NCBI GenBank assembly: GCA_033557675.1
Contig: JAWQRM010000091.1
Span: forward strand, 1 to 31,325
DNA: 31,325 nt
Reading direction: 5' to 3'
From: Coptodactyla brooksi
Lineage: Eukaryota > Arthropoda > Insecta > Coleoptera > Scarabaeidae
Shown here: positions 1-10,317 of the stretch, in pieces
Numbering within the stretch: the first letter of the stretch is position 1
How the letters are laid out: the number at the start of each line of letters is the position of its first letter
Made by a program: the position numbers and the translations under genes
The notes under the pieces: generated by a model
The model's input: only the letters and a program-made list of their open reading frames with translations
The model's database searches: none
Told to the model about the DNA's origin: nothing

Positions 1-380
1 TCAGAATCATCAACTCGTTGTTGTTTTTGGTCGATTGTGAGCTCGCGCGGCACCCACTTTGCACAGAGCTTTCGCATACCCAAATATTCATTCACGATAT
101 GTCCAGCACGTTCCTTTGATATCTTTAAAGTCTCAGCTATCTCGATCAACTTCACTTTACGGTCATCCAAAATTATTTTGTGGACTTTTTTGATGTTTTC
201 GTCGGTAACAACCTCTTTAGGGCGTTCACTGCGTGCATCGTCCTCAGTGCTCATTTCACCTCGTTTAAACTTAGCAAACCACTTCTCAACGGTTGATTTT
301 CTTGGTACAGAGTCCGAATAATGTTTATAAAACCAAGCCTTGGCTTCAACAGTATTTTTTTTCGCCAAAAAGGGTTTTTT
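1..380 (-). pseudogene. mariner transposase, N-terminal part (cut by window edge)
   Basis: Minus-strand translation gives the DNA-binding half of a mariner transposase. From about 352 downward it reads NTVEAKAWFYKHYSDS, then VEKWFAKFKRGEMSTEDD, then ERPKEVV, a second helix-turn-helix (IKKVHKIILDDRKVKLIEIA), and finally GMRKLCAKWVPRELTIDQ at the window edge. This two-HTH region ending in the WVP.EL linker binds the terminal inverted repeats in the family; the catalytic domain would lie outside the window. The frame is open from about 352 to base 1. Upstream of NTVEAK the sequence contains a duplicated FWRKK/LAKK segment and A-runs that break the expected start, so it is probably non-functional. 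It abuts a piggyBac-like fragment across a (TA)n tract at 406-420. The family is clear from sequence; the subfamily is not. Confidence 0.85.
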
Positions 381-420
381 TTTCGCCAGAGTGGTATAAC
401 AGGTGGATATATATATATAT

Positions 421-701
421 AGACTAGGAATAATTTTTGTTATATTTTGACTAAATGATCGCCCACTTTGGGGGAAAGGTTCTAACATCCAAGGTATAAC
501 TTTGTCTCTTGGCTGTACTAACTCCACAGGAACCACAATATTTGTTTGCATTACGTCATTATCTGAAGAATCATAAACTGCTTCGGATTTCTCATAGTCA
601 GTATCATCGCTGGTATGATTTTCAACCTCAGAAGTATATTCGTCGGATACATTTGTTTGTATCTGTGCTATTTCTTCATCAAATAGAGATCGCCTCACCA
701 T
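421..701 (-). pseudogene. piggyBac-like transposase, N-terminal fragment
   Basis: From ATG at 701-699 the minus strand is open and begins MVRRSLFDEEIAQIQT. An acidic, Ser/Asp/Glu-rich stretch follows (DTDYEKSEAVYDSSDND), then VIPWMLEPFPQSGRSFSQNI. An acidic disordered N-terminus leading into a P-x-(S/T)-GR segment is typical of piggyBac-like transposases; the DDD catalytic core should follow but is absent. The frame runs into the (TA)n tract and then, out of frame, into the mariner remnant at 1-380, so the gene was cut there. The start is the first Met after in-frame stops. A TTAA-type end at about 1093-1151 supports the assignment. Family assignment is by motif and context, not by a catalytic residue. 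Confidence 0.55.
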
Positions 702-1151
702 TATTTATGATGATGCTTATTCAACACTGTACATAAAGGAATTGAAGTGCAGTATCCGCGTTTCCTATTTATATAATATATTATGATGGATGCACGTACG
801 GACATGCCCAGACTTGCATTATCGACCAGTATGAATGCATAATCTTGTTGGTTACTATATAGTTATAATACACTTACAGTATTCATAGAAATAATGTTAA
901 AAATAAAATTACATAAAGTCAAATAAATTTAGGTAGTTTTGAGTCATAATGACCCAATGATTATATACGTAACAATCTTGTTTAAAGAATTTAATAATGT
1001 TTTCCTGTAAAAACTATTTGGCAATATTATACTTTACGCATCAGCAAACAAAGTCACAAAATCTTGGAACCAAATAATGAAAGATGACAATGATATAGAA
1101 CCTGAAAGTCCATTCCGGGTCATATTGACCCGAGGAGCACAGCAAGGTTAA
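421..1151 (-). mobile_element. 5' part of a piggyBac-like element ending at TTAA
   Basis: Read on the minus strand, the block starts at TTAA (1148-1151) followed by CCTTGCTGTGCTCCTCGG and a short palindrome, GGGTCAATATGACCC (1118-1132). A related subterminal GTCATAATGACC copy lies at 944-955. TTAA is the piggyBac target site, and the transposase-like frame begins about 450 bp inward, as expected for a 5' leader. The 3' half is missing. Confidence 0.5.
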
Positions 1152-1900
1152 TTGCTTAAAAGTTTTTAGCAAACCTGACCAGTTATTTGCTATTTTTTCT
1201 GGAAAAAGCTAATAACTACATTTTATGTCCTCTTATTGCACACTTAAGTAACACAACCGATGTATTTTTTAAGAAGTATCATACCAAAAAAAGCGCGTCA
1301 TAATCTTTCTATCGGTATTACCAGAACTTCTGAAGTTACAGGTGAAAATTAAAAATACAAGCTGATTGTTGTCCGATTACCTCTTTCAATATCAACTTCT
1401 AAATGGACATAAGTTTGGCTAACACGCAATATTCAGTATTTGTGAATGTCGAAATAGAAAACATAGAGAAGTATTCGATATATAAGTTATTTTTATTTCC
1501 TTCTCTGTTTAGACTTCGTTTCTTCAGAAAGGGAAAATTCGTGTTAGCTAAGAGCTAAGAACAACCCGAAGAGAAAGTGGTTGTAAGTGATATTTTTCTT
1601 CGGAAAATACCTGATGCATTGACAAATTCCAAGAGGGCTTGGGAAGATCTACCAAACGCGACTTAAGCTTCGAACTTTGCGAAGGCTTTGATCTTTGCCT
1701 GAAATTAAAGACTTTTTGCAAATGTACATAAGCTGTTCTTTAAAAACTTTAAAGAATATCTATAACCTATAGAGATATTAATCGTAATTTATATACGGTT
1801 TCTAATTTAAAAGATTGTCTATGTGTGCAATATAGTTTTGAAACTGTTGTTTTTCATTTATCCTGCAGTATAATAAATTTATAATATATTTTTATACGTA
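1152..1900. other. unassigned AT-rich spacer
   Basis: No long open frame or recognisable motif was found on either strand. A slightly GC-richer patch at 1560-1700 encodes no continuous protein. It is probably decayed repeat sequence. Confidence 0.4.
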
Positions 1901-2296
1901 CGTACACATAGTTTATCCCAACGAAACTTTGCCATCCCTATAACTCAGTCAACGCTAGGTTTTCAAAAAATTCCAAAAACATGTCAATGTTTTATTTTGA
2001 GGGGGGCTAATTTTTGAGTAAAAATTAGTAGTGTCATTTCACCTGTGTAGGAGGCATTAGGAGGCAATAGCCCTCTTCAAATGTTTCATTTCCATGAAGA
2101 ATCAAGCGGCACTTCATTGAAAAGCTGTTTTCATTTTCTATACAACCATGATTTTTTTAATCAGTCAACTCCTTACAGAAATATTTTTTATGTATAAAGG
2201 TAAAAATGACATTCTACCAAAAGAAGAAACTTTTCATTTGTTGTTAACAAAACAATAATCTAATGAAGACATTCAAAAATTAACCAAATTAAAACT

Positions 2297-2920
2297 ATGG
2301 AATGTATTGTTGAAAAGGACGCCCACCAACTTCCACGCAATGATGTAGTCTGTTTTCAAAATGAGATCTTACATTCCCAAATATTTCGGGTGTTATTAGT
2401 GCATTTCGCGACAATTCTTTGTCACAATTCATTTAAGCTTTCAGGTTGAGTTGCGTAAACTTTTGATTTGAGACTTCCCCAAAGAAAAGAATGTAGGTGA
2501 TTCGAATTAGGTGATCTAGCTGGCCATTCTATTGGTCCCCTTCGCCCAATCCATCGTCAGGGAAAGCGTTGCTTTAAAATTTTCGATCCCTAATACCACA
2601 GAAAGGCATGTACTATCTTGTAGGAAAGTAATTTGGTGTTCGATTAAACTGTTGTCGTTTGCCAAGATGTCGGTTACTATAAGGTCAATGTAATTTTGTA
2701 GCAAGTCTAAACAAGATTCTTGATTTAGATTACTGTCAATAAAAAATGGTTCATAATCAATTTGATTACTAAAAATTTCACAGAATTGCAGTCGTCGATC
2801 TGGATCATCTTCGTTTAGTTCGTAGACCAAAATTATGTTAAGTGGATGGAATTTATTTACCCTTAATATTCTATGGACACTGGAGCGAGAAGGCTTAGAA
2901 TGTTGGAATTATTATATAAG
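2297..2920 (-). pseudogene. mariner-like (DDE) transposase pseudogene
   Basis: The minus strand reads HSKPSRSSVHRILRVNKFHP then VYELNEDDPDRRLQFCEIF, which are the end of the HTH region and start of the catalytic domain in a widespread insect mariner-like family. It then jumps from SNQID to EPFFIDSNLNQESCLDLLQN, an internal deletion that removes the first catalytic Asp. The second catalytic segment survives as TFLQDSTC. After a frameshift near 2560 it continues WIGRRGPIEWPARSP, FLWGSLKSKVYATQPESL, a stop near 2437, and a C-terminus ending FQQYIPS-like at about 2297. The third catalytic Asp region (normally PLDFF) has become HLHSF. The 3' non-coding tail probably runs on to about 1905 (text resembling ATAACTCAGTC at 1940). 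Clearly dead. Confidence 0.85.
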
Positions 2921-2989
2921 TGAATGAGTGGGATTCATTTGCGATTATCCCAAAACTGCAACTTCCATTTCGAATCAGACGATTTACTA

Positions 2990-4000
2990 TTTCATGTTTT
3001 TTGTTAGCGATAGAACAAATACAGGGGCTGAACAAAATAATATGAACCCTTGTGAAAAAAAAAACAACACTCCAGGGAACATATCAATTATCTGGTCAGT
3101 CCAAGAATCTAACAAAAGAACAGAGTTTTCCTCGGTGTTTAGTAGAAAAACGTTTGTGAACCAAATGATTTCAAGGTCGGATGTTAGTTTGCCTGATTTT
3201 GATGCAAATGCGACAATATTGTCTGTTTTGCACAAAACTTTCACAACAATTGGTTCAAATTTACCACTAGCCTCTAGCAGGGCTATTAATAGCTGCGTGT
3301 ATTAGCTGTGCGTCAAGGAATTGAAAGATTGCACTAAACAATGATCCTTTCAATAATAAACTTTCAATGCACTTTAAACTTTCAATGATCCTTTTAAAGC
3401 AAGCGCGCGACCTGCATGCGTTTCTAAATTGAAACCCAATTGATCGGAATTGTAGACATTGTCTTCACCTACCAACATGATTTCTGATTTTACTTTAGAA
3501 ACAAATTCGCTTGGTGCTTGCAATAATTGTTCCTTTGACGATATTTGTCTTTTAGTCAGATACTTATTTATCTTTCTCTATACAATTCCATGATTCACTT
3601 TAAAATTATGTACCCAAAATGTGGAAGCAGTAAAAAATATCGGTGACAAATTGATTTCTCTAGGGCGTAAAGCCCATCTTTTTATATCAATGTCATGAAT
3701 AGAAAGCGGTCTTTCAGAGGAAATTGTGAATTGATCCAAAACCTACTTCGAAATTTGTAATAATTTTTCATTTCTCGAGCTGCCTTCTTTAATTTGCTCC
3801 TCCCACCTATGCAATAACCTCAAATCAGAAACTTTCTTAAATCTGTGCTGAACTACCTTTATGGGCAAAGCCTTTGTCTTCCCGGGTCGCCAAAATTGTA
3901 CAGTCTTTTTTATATTCGATATCAAAATCAATTATAGTTTTAGCACCAATGCTTTAGACAAATATCTGTGCATGTATAGCATCTTTAATTAAATTCTCCA
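2990..4000 (-). pseudogene. CENP-B-HTH / DDE-type transposase pseudogene
   Basis: Read on the minus strand from 3931 down, the pieces are in family order. First come KVVQHRFKKVSDLRLLHRWE and IKEGSSRNEKLLQISK, then IHDIDIKRWAL (CENP-B-type HTH), then FWVHNFKVNHGIV and INKYLTKRQISSKEQLL. The catalytic part follows with DNVYNSDQLGFNLETHAGRA, then LLEASGKFEPIVVKVLCKTD and IVAFASKSGKLTSD, then NSVLLLDSWTDQI. Two of the Asp-bearing motifs (NSDQ and LLLDSW) are still visible. Several stops (for example after LLQISK and after NHGIV) and frame changes show decay. The C-terminus decays into unrelated sequence near 2990. This is the pogo/Tigger-related superfamily of transposases; the precise family name would need a search. 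Confidence 0.75.
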
Positions 4001-5500
4001 AATGCTGCAAAAGATATTTCCTCGTCTGTAATAGCTGAATCCACATCATATTCAGGAAAATTAAAACATCTTTGCAATAAAAGAACAATGCTTCTTGGAT
4101 TCAACGAAATTATCTTTACAGGTACTTTAAGTCCATAAATTGAAAGAAACAGCAATAGCCACAGCTGTTAAAAAACAAAAGTTCAACTTGTGACAAGAGC
4201 AGTTTACAGAAATGAATGGAGCGAGTAAGCGAGCGAAGCTAATCCTATCACGTCCAGGTCGTTCATCCTGGGCAGCGTTAGGAAGAGATCGATTTTTACG
4301 TGCATCACTTGTAGTGGTGATTTTCGATGTTTAATTACTGTTAGAAGTAGTTTTCGATTATAACCTTTTTGCTACAAATTCGCATCAAAGTTATGCTCAT
4401 CTTTGCATTCATGGCATTCCATATGCCATTTCGAATTCTTAAAAATGTACTTCAGATTCGTTATCAGCGACCCCAAAAACGGTTAAGATAGCTACACACG
4501 TAACGATATTTCGTAGCGATTGCAATCTTCACAGTTAATTCGCCCCAAAAAGTGGCATAACTATTTAAGGATGTAGGAGGAAATGTACTTAAACCTCCTG
4601 GCTTTAGTTTCTCCACTAATAAAGAAAGATAGCACTGTAATGAGAGAAGCAATAAGTTCTCACGAAAGATTGTCTTGTGGTCGATTGAGTGCAAAGTTAG
4701 GCCTCGATAAACACACATAGTTATTGGTAGATCGAGAGTGCTGAGGTAGCAGCTCAGTCACCTCAATAATTAGTACATACGCGCTATTAGGTTAAGAATA
4801 GATTATTCATAATTCAGAATGTATTCATAAATTCGTAGCAGACATGTACAGTTAATTCAGTAATGTATTCAGAGTTAATATATCTCTCATATCACTGGTG
4901 TAGTATATCCATAGTACAACCCCTGCATCGGAAGACAGTAAAAGTACCTACTCCACAACAACAAAAAACTAGTTTATTTCAATGCGCTACGCTGCGATTA
5001 TTAGCTATAGGTCGTTCTTACGAATGTATGAAGATCTCTACAATATCAACGCGGGCTCTCAGTGAAATAATTCCTGAAACAAATCTATGGCTTTATACTT
5101 TTCCATCAGTCTGTTGCAGGCGGTACTTTTTTTTATTACGGTTGTAATATTCGTTTTATTTTATATTCCAAAGGTAATGTTCGCTTCTATAGCTTTCAAT
5201 AAAATTTTCTAACTGTTCGCAGTGTTCGCCTCTTTCTTACTCCGACATTTTGCAATATTCGCTGTAACGCACTCGCAGAAGCTCCTTGACAGGCTAGTTG
5301 ACAGACTGAACGATCATCCGACGCCGCCGTCCACACGCTACGATAAAACTGTGCAAATGCAATCGACAACGATTTATCGAATAGAAAATGCAACTGCCCC
5401 CGATCGACTGTGCAAACAAACAAAAAAAACTGCAATGATTTGTCGTATACACGACCAATAAATTGCAATTTGTGTACCATTAGTTACCTGATTTCACAAC
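4001..5500. other. unassigned region, probably old repeats
   Basis: Short frames at 4464-4718 (minus) and 4863-5147 (plus) have no recognisable domain. A GC-richer block at 5215-5460 contains related short pieces (ACTGTGCAAA near 5349 and GACTGTGCAAA near 5406; CGATTTATCG at 5369), suggesting a non-autonomous DNA element, but clean terminal repeats could not be delimited. No host exon was seen. Confidence 0.35.
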
Positions 5501-6237
5501 AATCGTAAAAATAATTCGTAAAATAGTAGAACCTATTTCCAAAATTGATAAGGGTGATTTCTAGCCTTTAAACGGTTTTCAGGTCGATATAACGATATAC
5601 GTGTCAGTAGTTTTCCATGTAATACTTGTATGCCAAGTTTCAGAAAAATCACTGTATTTGACGCTTCCTTATTGTTACTTGTATGTACAAAAAACACGAG
5701 ATCACACATTCGTAAAAAATTGCTGTCCAGCGACAAAAATACTGTTACAGCTAGTTTAAAATAAAAGCTGACTAAGAAATTCGCGGTAGTGTTATAAGTA
5801 CACCTTCTTTTTATCAACGGCAAGGGATCTTACAGATCAAAGATTAGTCGGTCTTTGTCTACTCTAACCATCAAACTGGTCGCTTCTACGTTATAAAGTT
5901 TCCACTTCAATTAGTTCCACGGATAAGTAGGTGCAAAACTTCTGCACTCAATATAATCAACTTGAGCTTTACCGATTAATCTTACTGATATTTCTCTGGT
6001 AGGATAAACTTTAACAATTGCGAACGAAGGTATATCCCCACAACAAGTACAAGGGAATCCTGTTTCTTTTCAACCCATTACAAGTGGCTGAATTTAAGTA
6101 CCAGGTATCTATTACAGCGTCGAATCATATTGGAGATTTGGTCAAATTTACACAGGGTCAGTTGAATTTACTCAATGCAACACAAGGCACGTACTGCAGC
6201 GGTATGTGTATAAGTGGGGAAGATGCGCCTGGGTTTT
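5501..6237. other. unassigned region
   Basis: A plus-strand frame of 80 codons at 6018-6260 shows no familiar domain, and its surroundings look like decayed repeat sequence. The stretch CCAAGTTTCAGAAAAATC at 5634-5651 resembles transposon untranslated text but is not enough for an assignment. Confidence 0.3.
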
Positions 6238-6495
6238 TCATCTCGAGACGCATTCTCTAATAGCGACGTATGTGATACTACGTAAATACTTAAATATTGG
6301 CCTGCGTAATGCCTCCTTCGGCTCCTTTAGATAGCTCGGATTGGATTTCATTGACGCATTTAAATTCCGACGCTGGATGTTGAGTCGTATCTTGCGCGAT
6401 GGCGGTACCGTATCGAGTGGACAGTCAATTGCTGTATGGCATTCGTCAATCTGTTTACTTATGAACGTGATATATGTTGATTGAACTAATATTTT
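6238..6495 (-). other. open frame without start codon (85 codons), unknown
   Basis: The minus strand is open for 85 codons between a TGA just above 6495 and a TGA at 6240-6238. The translation includes KQIDECHTAIDCPLDTVPPS and then RKIRLNIQRRNLNASMKSNP, followed by SYLKEPKEALRRPIFKYL. The block is GC-richer than its flanks. There is no ATG near the 5' end (only an internal one) and no clear splice pair. It could be a host exon, a transposon coding remnant or chance. Confidence 0.25.
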
Positions 6496-6762
6496 TCATT
6501 TAATACGCATAAAATCATAGTGTGCCTGACAGTATGTAAATAATCCAGAGAATCACTAGAAGTACAACTTTGCAAACTTCGATGTAAACCATGTAACTGT
6601 AACTGCCGTGCATATCAGAAAAGCAGAATATATCCCATAATTGAACAGCGAGAATCCAGTTTTGATTGTTAAAAACCGGTAATTGTAAGGTTAGGAATTT
6701 TTGCAAGCTAACAGATTGTCAATATTAGAAAAAGAAAATAAATTGACAAACATAAACTATAA

Positions 6763-6860
6763 CACTGTTTTTACACTCGACATAAGTTTCGGTTTACTTA
6801 ATAAGTCCGCTTCAGCAAAATAAAAACTAAATTGTATGACTGATTTATACCGGTTGTCCA
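6763..6860 (-). mobile_element. Penelope-like terminal repeat fragment
   Basis: On the minus strand it reads TATAAATCAGTCATACAATT, then a hammerhead-like segment, then GTGTAAAAACAGTG. The same order of blocks is seen next to the Penelope-like reverse transcriptase at 24.1 kb and at 10370-10460. It is therefore a stray terminal repeat of the same family, with no coding part nearby. Confidence 0.5.
6767..6827 (-). ncRNA. hammerhead ribozyme-like motif (degenerate)
   Basis: The minus strand has the elements of a type I hammerhead in order. A 7-nt outer helix I strand GUUUUUA (6827-6821) is followed by CUGAAG (6815-6810), a stem II region closed by GG/CC, GAAAC (6790-6786), a 4-nt loop, and GUC (6781-6779). 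The complementary UAAAAAC (6773-6767) closes helix I. One core base (A9) appears changed to C, so cleavage activity is doubtful. Hammerheads in terminal repeats of Penelope-like elements are established; the assignment here is an inference from layout. Confidence 0.45.
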
Positions 6861-7146
6861 CGTATTAGTTGGGCTTTACATCGAATAACTGTGGTAACAC
6901 CGTACGTTTGGCAATGCGGCAAACGTATACAGTACACTGGACAGCCTTGATATCCAGTTCAGACGTCAATATACCTCAATGCGTTGTTGGAAGCAGTTGG
7001 TCGTAACAAAATCACACGAGGACAATAATTAGAGCGAGGACGGCATTAAAAAATTATCTCCTCGAATATTTGGTATTAAATTCCACCGGAAAAACAAAAA
7101 TCCATTCGTATAAAAAATAGAAAAGGATACAAAAATAAAATAAATT
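6861..7146. other. unassigned spacer
   Basis: No coding frame or repeat structure was recognised between the Penelope-like fragment and the mariner-like pseudogene. Part of it may be the 3' non-coding end of that pseudogene's element. Confidence 0.3.
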
Positions 7147-7765
7147 CTAAAAATCCACGTGAACAAAAGAAAAACCCTGCGCTGCTAAACAATATCCTAA
7201 CTTAAGATAGAAATTGCTTCTAACATTAGATAGCATTTCCGGTGTTACAAGGTTAGCTGCATCTATTATTTTAGCCCGCAGGGTAGCCAAATTTTTTGCT
7301 CACGTATTACCATAAATGATTTGTTTTAGAAACCCCCTGAGAAAGAAATCGTTTGGGGATAAATCTGGACACTTTGGGGGGCATTTAATATCCCCTACCG
7401 TACTCATAATGCGGTTTGGAAAAGCATTTGTTAAAAATTCTTTAACGACACGTGCATTATGTGCTGGACAGCCGTCTTGCTGAAACCAAACAGTTTCCAA
7501 GTCTATGGTAGCAATGTTATGAATAGCTAGAACTATTCGCGTTTCATGTACTAAGTCGTGATATTTCTGGGCATTTAATGTCCCAGCAATAAAAAAGGGA
7601 CCTATTAAATGATCACCCAAGATTCCAGCCCAAACATTAAGTTTTTGGGGATATTGGGTGCGTACAGAAAAACTTTTATGTAGAAATACTTTTAAGTTTT
7701 CGCGAGACCAGTAACGAATAACAGATGAATTGTGTTTTTCGTGTAATGGAAAAGTACTCTCATTA
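7147..7765 (-). pseudogene. mariner-like (DDE) transposase, C-terminal two thirds
   Basis: On the minus strand the frame starts near 7765 with ESTFPLH, just after the expected first catalytic Asp. It continues HNSSVIRYWSRENLKVF, RTQYPQKLNVWAGILGDHLI and GPFFIAGTLNAQKYHDLV. The second catalytic Asp is in WFQQDGCPAHNA and the third in CPDLSPNDFFL. A single in-frame TGA at 7302-7300 interrupts the tail, after which LATLRAKIIDAANLVTPEML continues to a natural stop at 7149-7147. The N-terminal HTH part is gone. It is one of the better preserved copies here, but truncated and nonsense-mutated. It is a different family member from the copy at 2.3-2.9 kb. Confidence 0.88.
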
Positions 7766-8160
7766 ACCTATCACTAACCTTGATTAACCTTTTCCGTTAG
7801 CGGGCTTTCAGAAATGTCCAAATCCCACGTGATCAAATGCAGACTACTGTTCTAAGAATTTGCTTATCGCAGTTTGGAAGTATTGTAATATTTTTGTGTG
7901 TGTCGCTAAAAAGTAACCAGATCTTCATATTTCATCATAGGCGTTCGTGAACTGAGTATTTTTTCGTTATTTGAACGTTTCAAAGGGTTTGCTGTAATTT
8001 ATTATTGATTATTCATTAGAACATTATCATCTGTTTAGCCGATATCAAACAAAATAGGTCCTCTCAGAACTGCAAAATTACGTGGTCGCCTCGAAGTTAA
8101 AAATATATTTTAAGGTTAGGTTTGTTTGTTTGTTTATTTTAGTTTTTAGAGCTCAACTAT
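7766..8160. other. unassigned AT-rich spacer
   Basis: A locally repetitive stretch at 7760-7800 (several AACC/TAACCT units) may be transposon debris. Nothing coding was seen. Confidence 0.35.
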
Positions 8161-8164
8161 TGGA

Positions 8165-9618
8165 AACTGGTGTTTATACCAGAACAAGCTGCATTCATAT
8201 TAATGGCACACTTTCGTGGTGGCACATGTAATCCTGATGGAACTTATGGACTTATTCACTGCAATCTTCCATCGAACAGTTTTTGAAGCTTTTTCTGGTG
8301 CCAACTTTGCGTATGATGCCTTTAAGAATCACAGGCTGGTACTTATAACGATATGAATACAAAGACGCTGGATTGGTAAGGGAAAGTCAACAGGAAGACC
8401 AACTGTTTTAATAGAAGGTGTTGTTGGTGATATTCAACGGAGAATAGAACAAAGTCCTACGAAATCCATTCTACAATTATCTGCTCAAACAAGTAAATGT
8501 GCTGGAATTGAGAGTTATTAGATAAAGTTAGTGTATGAGGTTTACTTTGATGTAAATTTGTAAGCAATAATAAATAATACAGGACCCTTAAGCATTCAGA
8601 GCAACTAATTTTGTTTTTTCAATTTGTAGGACTAACAGTTATATTAAACATAAATAATTAACTAAAAATTAAATTAATAAAGATAATTAAACATACGGCT
8701 AGTCTTAAACTAATTCAAACTCATACATATCGATTCTCACTTTGACTCACTGTATTTGATTGTAGATATCTTGATTTCAATCTTTTATATTTATTTTTAA
8801 TAGATTTTGAATTTCTAAAAAATAAATTATCTGTATAGTTAGATATTTGATTAATAGTAATTCTTTCATAGGTTTGCCAAGTGGCCCTATTCACAAGGCA
8901 TGAAAGCAGAACGTGCACATGAAACTGTCCCGCAGATACATCCACCTGACTATAATCAACGGGTGCGATATTGTCAGTGGATCAATGGATATCTGAAAGA
9001 TAATAATTTTTTGAACCTGACCTATGTTTCTGACGAAGCAAGTATACATTAATTTGGATATGTGAACAGACAGAATTATAAAACATGGACTACAGAGAAT
9101 CCGCATTACTTTATTAAAATACCGCTGCATCCTCAGAAGATTGGCATATGGACAGTAATTTCAAGAAGGATAATTGGTTCTAATTTTCTCAGAGGTACAA
9201 TTAATACTGAACGATATCGTGCCATTTTGCAACAAGCAATAGAAGACAAGCATGACGATGACGTCCAATTTGGTTATTTTGCACAAGATGGAGCCACACG
9301 GCACATGCAGCTTTAAGATATATGAAAGAATTTTATGGGCACCGCGTAATTAGTAGAGATTAGAGGCTTCCTCGAAGTGTAGATCTCACTGCACTAAGGT
9401 CCTATTTTGTTGGGCATATTAAAAATAATAATAAAATAAAATACTTAAGCTGATGCTTAAGTTATGAAGCCGATCATACAATTGAAAAGTTGGAAGCAGC
9501 AATTATGCAAGAAATACGTAGCATAACGCCAAATGATCTTGAAAACATTTTCGATTGTATGAAGGGTAGAGCAGATTTATGCTTAGAAAAACAAGGTGAC
9601 CATTTTGACCTATTGTGA
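8165..9618 (+). pseudogene. mariner-like (DDE) transposase pseudogene with internal insertion
   Basis: The plus strand begins with text matching FTPEQAAFI.MAHFRGGTCNP-type N-termini (8175-8240). It continues through FEAFSGANFAYDAFKNH-like and KGKSTGRPTVLIEGVVGDI, then RRIEQSPTKSILQLSAQTS (8395-8490). An AT-rich block of about 350 bp (8520-8870) interrupts it. It resumes PPDYNQRVRYCQWINGYLK, then NLTYVSDEASIH with the first catalytic Asp, a stop, NPHYFIKIPLHPQKIGIWT, and FAQDGATRHM with the second Asp. The third catalytic position looks lost (LTALR where LTPLD is usual). The C-terminus (EAAIMQEIRSITPNDLENIF to HFDLL) ends at TGA 9616-9618. Multiple frameshifts and stops make it inactive. Confidence 0.85.
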
Positions 9619-10035
9619 TTGCAGTTTATACTTCTGTAAGTAAATAAAATGCTGATGGTGTGAAAATATCAATATTGTTAGGCCGGAATTGAAAAATATT
9701 GAAGAGATCCTACAAATTCATGTCAAATACCTATTAACAAATTTACTAAACAATAATAAAACAGACTATACCGAATAAATTGAATTTCAAATTAACGTTT
9801 TCGATTAGACACAGCAACTGCAGAGAGCTTTCATAATTAACGAATATACAATTTTCGCTCGATCAATATCACAGGATTTAGTGTTAATACCTTTTGATAA
9901 TAATGAATATTTCTTTTTCTGTTATTTAACAGTATATTAATTACAATAATTGTGGCAGTTAGGGTGTTTTATCTTAATCATTACCATGTTGCAAGTTTGA
10001 TTGTCTAATCAGTTGTGGTCACGTGGGACTTTTAC
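9619..10035. other. AT-rich spacer
   Basis: No coding capacity was recognised. It may include the 3' end of the mariner-like element and flanking debris of the hairpin element that follows. Confidence 0.35.
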
Positions 10036-10317
10036 TTTTAATTACCTTGTCCTTTTCCCTTCTAGGTCAAAAAGTATGGACGCCGGTATAGGGCCAGGAC
10101 CGTTATTAAATATTTTATTTTTAAAGATTTCTTGGCTTCCCGCTGTGTCAAGTTGATGGTAAAATAAAATTGAGTAAACAAGTTAATAGAAACAATCAAC
10201 TTGGCGCAGCGGAAAGCCTATAAATTGGCAAAAATAAAAAATAAAATATTTAATAACAGCCCTGGCCCTATACCTTTATCCATACTTTCTAATCTAGTGG
10301 GTAAAAGGTAATTAAAA
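10036..10317. repeat. long palindrome: inverted pair of Penelope-like terminal repeat pieces
   Basis: The left arm (from 10036, TTTTAATTACCTTGTCC and GGTATAGGGCCAGGACCG) is matched in reverse complement by the right arm ending at 10317. Matching continues almost to the centre, with TCAAGTTGA at 10148-10156 pairing with TCAACTTGG at 10196-10204. The whole block would fold into one hairpin. The same arm text (TTTTAATTAACTTGTCC, GGTATAGGGGCAGGGCCC) lies just outside the Penelope-like coding remnant at 24.2 kb, which links the palindrome to that family. Confidence 0.7.

Noticed and set aside
2928..3305. Plus-strand 125-codon open frame
   Set aside because: It is the shadow of the minus-strand transposase catalytic block, which gives recognisable family motifs.
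5215..5460. Harbinger-type element
   Set aside because: Repeated short words are present, but no terminal inverted repeats or target-site duplication could be delimited.
6018..6260. Plus-strand 80-codon frame as a gene
   Set aside because: No recognisable domain, no splice support, and it partly overlaps the equally open minus-strand frame.
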